Below are positions 4,908 through 7,152 of a DNA stretch of 7,152 bases, in pieces (within the stretch, counting starts at the first letter, position 1; each line of letters begins with the position of its first letter). The translations under genes were made by a program, and so were the position numbers. Origin of the DNA: Opitutia bacterium (GTDB taxonomy: Bacteria > Verrucomicrobiota > Verrucomicrobiia > Opitutales > Seribacteraceae); assembly GCA_018695085.1 (NCBI GenBank), contig JABHOU010000543.1, positions 1 through 7,152 of the forward strand, given 5' to 3'. Below the pieces are notes generated by a model. That model did not search any database, was not told the origin of the DNA, and was given only the letters and a program-made list of their open reading frames with translations.

Positions 4908-6473
4908 ATGAAAGAACGCTTTGATAAACTTTTGGAAATTTGGTCACGAGTTTCTACGGGCCAGAAAATTTCTCTGGTTGTGGCCGTCTTGGGGATTATT
5001 GGTCTGAGTGTCGGTATCATGAACTGGACGGCCGGCGGATCGAGTATGCGACCCCTTGTGAGCGGTGCCGATGCCAAAGACTTGGGCGAGGTCGTAGAAT
5101 TGTTAAAGAACAATCAAATCGAGTACGAGATAAGTGAATCAGGTGACTCGATTTTGGTTCCCGAAGATAAGCGAGCTCAAATGCGCATGGAGATGGCCGT
5201 CAAGGGTTTGCCCAAAAGCGGTGATGTCGGTTACGAGATTTTCGACGAGGGTAATTTCGGTATTAGTGACTTTGTTCAGCGAACCAATTACACACGTGCT
5301 ATTCAAGGAGAATTGGCTCGGACTATTTCGGCAATGGATGCAGTCCGTTCTGCAAAAGTGTTTGTTGTCCAACCCGAAAACAACCTACTTTTGAGTGAAG
5401 ATCCCAACGACCGACCTAGTGCCACCGTTTATGTCGATACCGGCGGAAACACTTTGGAAAAATCGCAAGTGAATGCGATTCAGTTTCTAGTAGCCCGTGC
5501 AAACAAAGGGGTGAATAAGAGTTTTGTTACTGTGGTGGACAATCAGGGAAATACGCTTTCCGATGAAGACGACGGTAGTGGTGTCGCTGGAGTGGCTGGT
5601 CAAATGATGAAAGCCTATGAGGCTCAAGAACGTCGTTTGGAGAAAAAAATCGAGAGTATGTTGAGCAAGGTCGTCGAAGGAGGAGTTGTGGCTAGAGTTT
5701 CCGTGAATCTGAACACCGAGTCATTGACTTCATTAGATGAAAAGTTCGATCCGGAGGGACAAGTTCCGCGCACGCAAACTACTGATAAGGACGATGCCAC
5801 CACCGTGGAGACTCAACCCCAGAATACCGCTACCGGCATGGGTGCTAATGTTCCGAATGTGAGCCAAGATGCCACTCAACAGGATCCTATTATGGCGGAG
5901 AGCAAGGAAAAGCGTGAATCGAAGACTACTGATTTCGAAATCAGTCGAACTGTCAAGGAAAGCGTGCAGGAACCAGGCTCCATTATTGGCCGCAGTGCAG
6001 CTGTGCTCATCGCTAGAGGAGAGCAACCTCGCACTGAGAACGAGATGACGCAAATAAAAGAATCTGTAGTCAACGCCATTGGGGTGCGCTTCGATGAAAA
6101 AATAGACAGCAACGAAATTCCTACTTTTGTGACAGTTCACGAAGTTGATTTTGTGTCCACAGCCGGAGGACTTGCGGGAGAAACTCTCAATGAATTTCAA
6201 AACATGATCGATACTTGGGGACCTCATCTAAAGAACCTTCTCGGAGTGGTTCTCGCAATTGCCATTTTTATTGTTTTTCTAAGGATGCTTAAAAAGTTCA
6301 AGCCCAGTGATGCAGAGGTGCAGGTCCTCGACGAAGTCGATGCGGATGCCTTGGCTGGAGCCCGCTCTCTAGGTGGCGGATTAACTCCCGAATTGCTTAA
6401 CGATTTGATACAGGAAAAGCCGGATAACGTGGGCACTGCCTTGAAGCGATACTTGGAAACAGGTGCTAGTTAA
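4908..6473 (+). CDS. fliF: flagellar MS-ring protein FliF
   Basis: A 521-residue inner-membrane protein that assembles into the MS ring, the base on which the rod, export gate and C ring are built. Membrane segments lie at about 21-39 and 441-459, with a large periplasmic region between, as in all FliF. The YscJ/FliF ring-building region carries FVQRTNYTRAIQGELARTI (122-140) and VFVVQPENNLLL (151-162). A second ring-building region follows, with ARVSVNLNT (262-270) and ISRTVKESVQEPGSIIGRSA (345-364). Residues 280-340, Gln/Thr/Asp rich, form the usual poorly conserved loop. The cytosolic C-terminus, LTPELLNDLIQEKPDNVGTA (492-511) and the helix after it, matches the FliG-binding tail. Length is normal. 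ATG 4908 has no Shine-Dalgarno sequence; the upstream bases are AT-rich. It is followed after 40 bases by fliG, its direct binding partner. Confidence 0.97.
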   Translation: MKERFDKLLEIWSRVSTGQKISLVVAVLGIIGLSVGIMNWTAGGSSMRPLVSGADAKDLGEVVELLKNNQIEYEISESGDSILVPEDKRAQMRMEMAVKGLPKSGDVGYEIFDEGNFGISDFVQRTNYTRAIQGELARTISAMDAVRSAKVFVVQPENNLLLSEDPNDRPSATVYVDTGGNTLEKSQVNAIQFLVARANKGVNKSFVTVVDNQGNTLSDEDDGSGVAGVAGQMMKAYEAQERRLEKKIESMLSKVVEGGVVARVSVNLNTESLTSLDEKFDPEGQVPRTQTTDKDDATTVETQPQNTATGMGANVPNVSQDATQQDPIMAESKEKRESKTTDFEISRTVKESVQEPGSIIGRSAAVLIARGEQPRTENEMTQIKESVVNAIGVRFDEKIDSNEIPTFVTVHEVDFVSTAGGLAGETLNEFQNMIDTWGPHLKNLLGVVLAIAIFIVFLRMLKKFKPSDAEVQVLDEVDADALAGARSLGGGLTPELLNDLIQEKPDNVGTALKRYLETGAS

Positions 6474-6499
6474 TCGCTAAATGTTCTATCGAATACCTA

Positions 6500-6505
6500 A
6501 AGGAG
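6500..6505 (+). promoter_or_regulatory. Shine-Dalgarno sequence of fliG
   Basis: AAGGAG lies 8 bases before the ATG at 6514, a near-ideal ribosome binding site. It fixes the fliG start and stands out because none of the four upstream genes in the operon has a recognisable one. Confidence 0.8.
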
Positions 6506-6513
6506 ACAGGTAA

Positions 6514-7152
6514 ATGGACGCAGAGATCGAAGAGGAAGAAAGTATTCAGGATCGCTACAGTCGCATGTCGCGAATACAGAAGTTGGCTTTGCTCATGATC
6601 GCTTTGGGACCTCAAGCATCTGCTACGTTGCTGAAGCGGTTTGATACGAAGGACTCTGAGATCATTTGTAAGGAAATCGGTAATTTTCCTATTGTGGATC
6701 AGGAGTTGCAGGATTGTGTGTTGGACGAGTTTTCGGAAATCATTGAATCGAGTGTAAGTTCCAATCTTGGTGGGATGGCTTTTGCCCAGAAGACTTTGGA
6801 ATTAGCTCACGGTGATTACCGTGCAAACAATATGATGAACCGTATTGCGCCTGTTCGGGATTCACTCGATTTCATGGACGACGTGAACGAGATGGAGTCT
6901 GGTCAAATTTACAATGTTCTTCGTTTTGAGCAACCCCAGACCATTGCTTTTGTTTTGGCTAATGTTGATTCAGATAAAAGCTCGGAGGTGTTGCTCATGA
7001 TGGCCCCTCATATTCAGGAGCAGGTCATTGAACGTATAGGTTCGATGGAGACTACTCCTACGGAGCAAGTTCAACTCGTTGCCGATACCCTTGGTCAGCG
7101 GATGAGTAAGAAGGAACAGTCGCCACGTGTGAAGACTGGTGGAGTGAAGGCG
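6514..7152 (+). CDS. fliG: flagellar motor switch protein FliG (3' end beyond window)
   Basis: The first 213 codons of FliG are present; the family is usually about 330-350 residues, so roughly the last third, including the torque-generating C-terminal domain, is outside the window. FliG sits on the cytosolic tail of FliF and carries rotor torque and switching through FliM and the stator. The N-terminal domain starts with an acidic tail (MDAEIEEEES), then RIQKLALLMIALGPQASATL (20-39) and NLGGMAFAQKTLELAHG (84-100). The middle domain holds the FliM-binding motif, here EQPQTIAFVLANV (139-151) where most FliG have EHPQ, and IERIGSMETTPTEQV (172-186). TGGVKA (208-213) at the right edge matches the Gly-Gly linker between middle and C-terminal domains. 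The open frame with no stop shows truncation by the window edge, not decay. Start ATG 6514 is supported by an AAGGAG. Confidence 0.96.
   Translation, partial: MDAEIEEEESIQDRYSRMSRIQKLALLMIALGPQASATLLKRFDTKDSEIICKEIGNFPIVDQELQDCVLDEFSEIIESSVSSNLGGMAFAQKTLELAHGDYRANNMMNRIAPVRDSLDFMDDVNEMESGQIYNVLRFEQPQTIAFVLANVDSDKSSEVLLMMAPHIQEQVIERIGSMETTPTEQVQLVADTLGQRMSKKEQSPRVKTGGVKA

Noticed and set aside
5733..6227. Minus-strand 164-codon open frame inside fliF
   Set aside because: It is antisense to well-conserved FliF sequence, has a Ser/His/Arg-rich composition typical of shadow frames, and shows no motif or ribosome binding site.

Overview
The window carries the start of a flagellar basal-body operon, flgB-flgC-fliE-fliF-fliG, running on the + strand from about 3512 to the right edge, where fliG is cut. 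To its left are a cytosolic sensor histidine kinase (minus strand, divergent from flgB), a coupled pair on the + strand (a degenerate FmdB-type protein and a small lipoprotein with MORN-like repeats), and a VanZ-like membrane protein (minus strand). The last 25 codons of an unidentified + strand gene may lie at the left edge. No RNA gene, mobile element, CRISPR array or phage gene was recognised.

The organism is a flagellated Gram-negative bacterium. The FmdB-like protein with its acidic, Met-rich tail, the lipoprotein style and the rarity of Shine-Dalgarno sequences all recall Verrucomicrobiota of the Opitutae/Puniceicoccales type. This assignment is from memory of family style and has moderate to low confidence.

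Layout: 1-79, possible 3' end of a + gene, converging on the VanZ-like gene (82-543, -), with a candidate VanZ terminator hairpin between them. 544-651, divergent spacer. 652-1239 and 1236-1670 overlap by ATGA and are probably co-transcribed; they converge on the kinase (1700-3286, -) with only 29 bases between. 3287-3511 is a 225-base divergent control region. It contains a near-consensus sigma-54 promoter whose predicted transcript starts only 2-4 bases before the flgB start codon. 3512-7152 holds the five flagellar genes, all in one direction with gaps of 31-65 bases.

How the genes work together: FliF forms the MS ring, FliG is the switch rotor protein bound to the FliF C-terminus, FliE joins the MS ring to the rod, and FlgB and FlgC are proximal rod subunits. 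The sigma-54 promoter and the neighbouring soluble kinase suggest control of this early operon by a kinase plus an NtrC-type activator, as known for FlgS/FlgR or FleS/FleR. The activator is not in the window, so this link is inferred. No clearly new system is present; the control region, the cysteine-depleted FmdB-like protein and the FliG EQPQ variant are the points most worth a second look.
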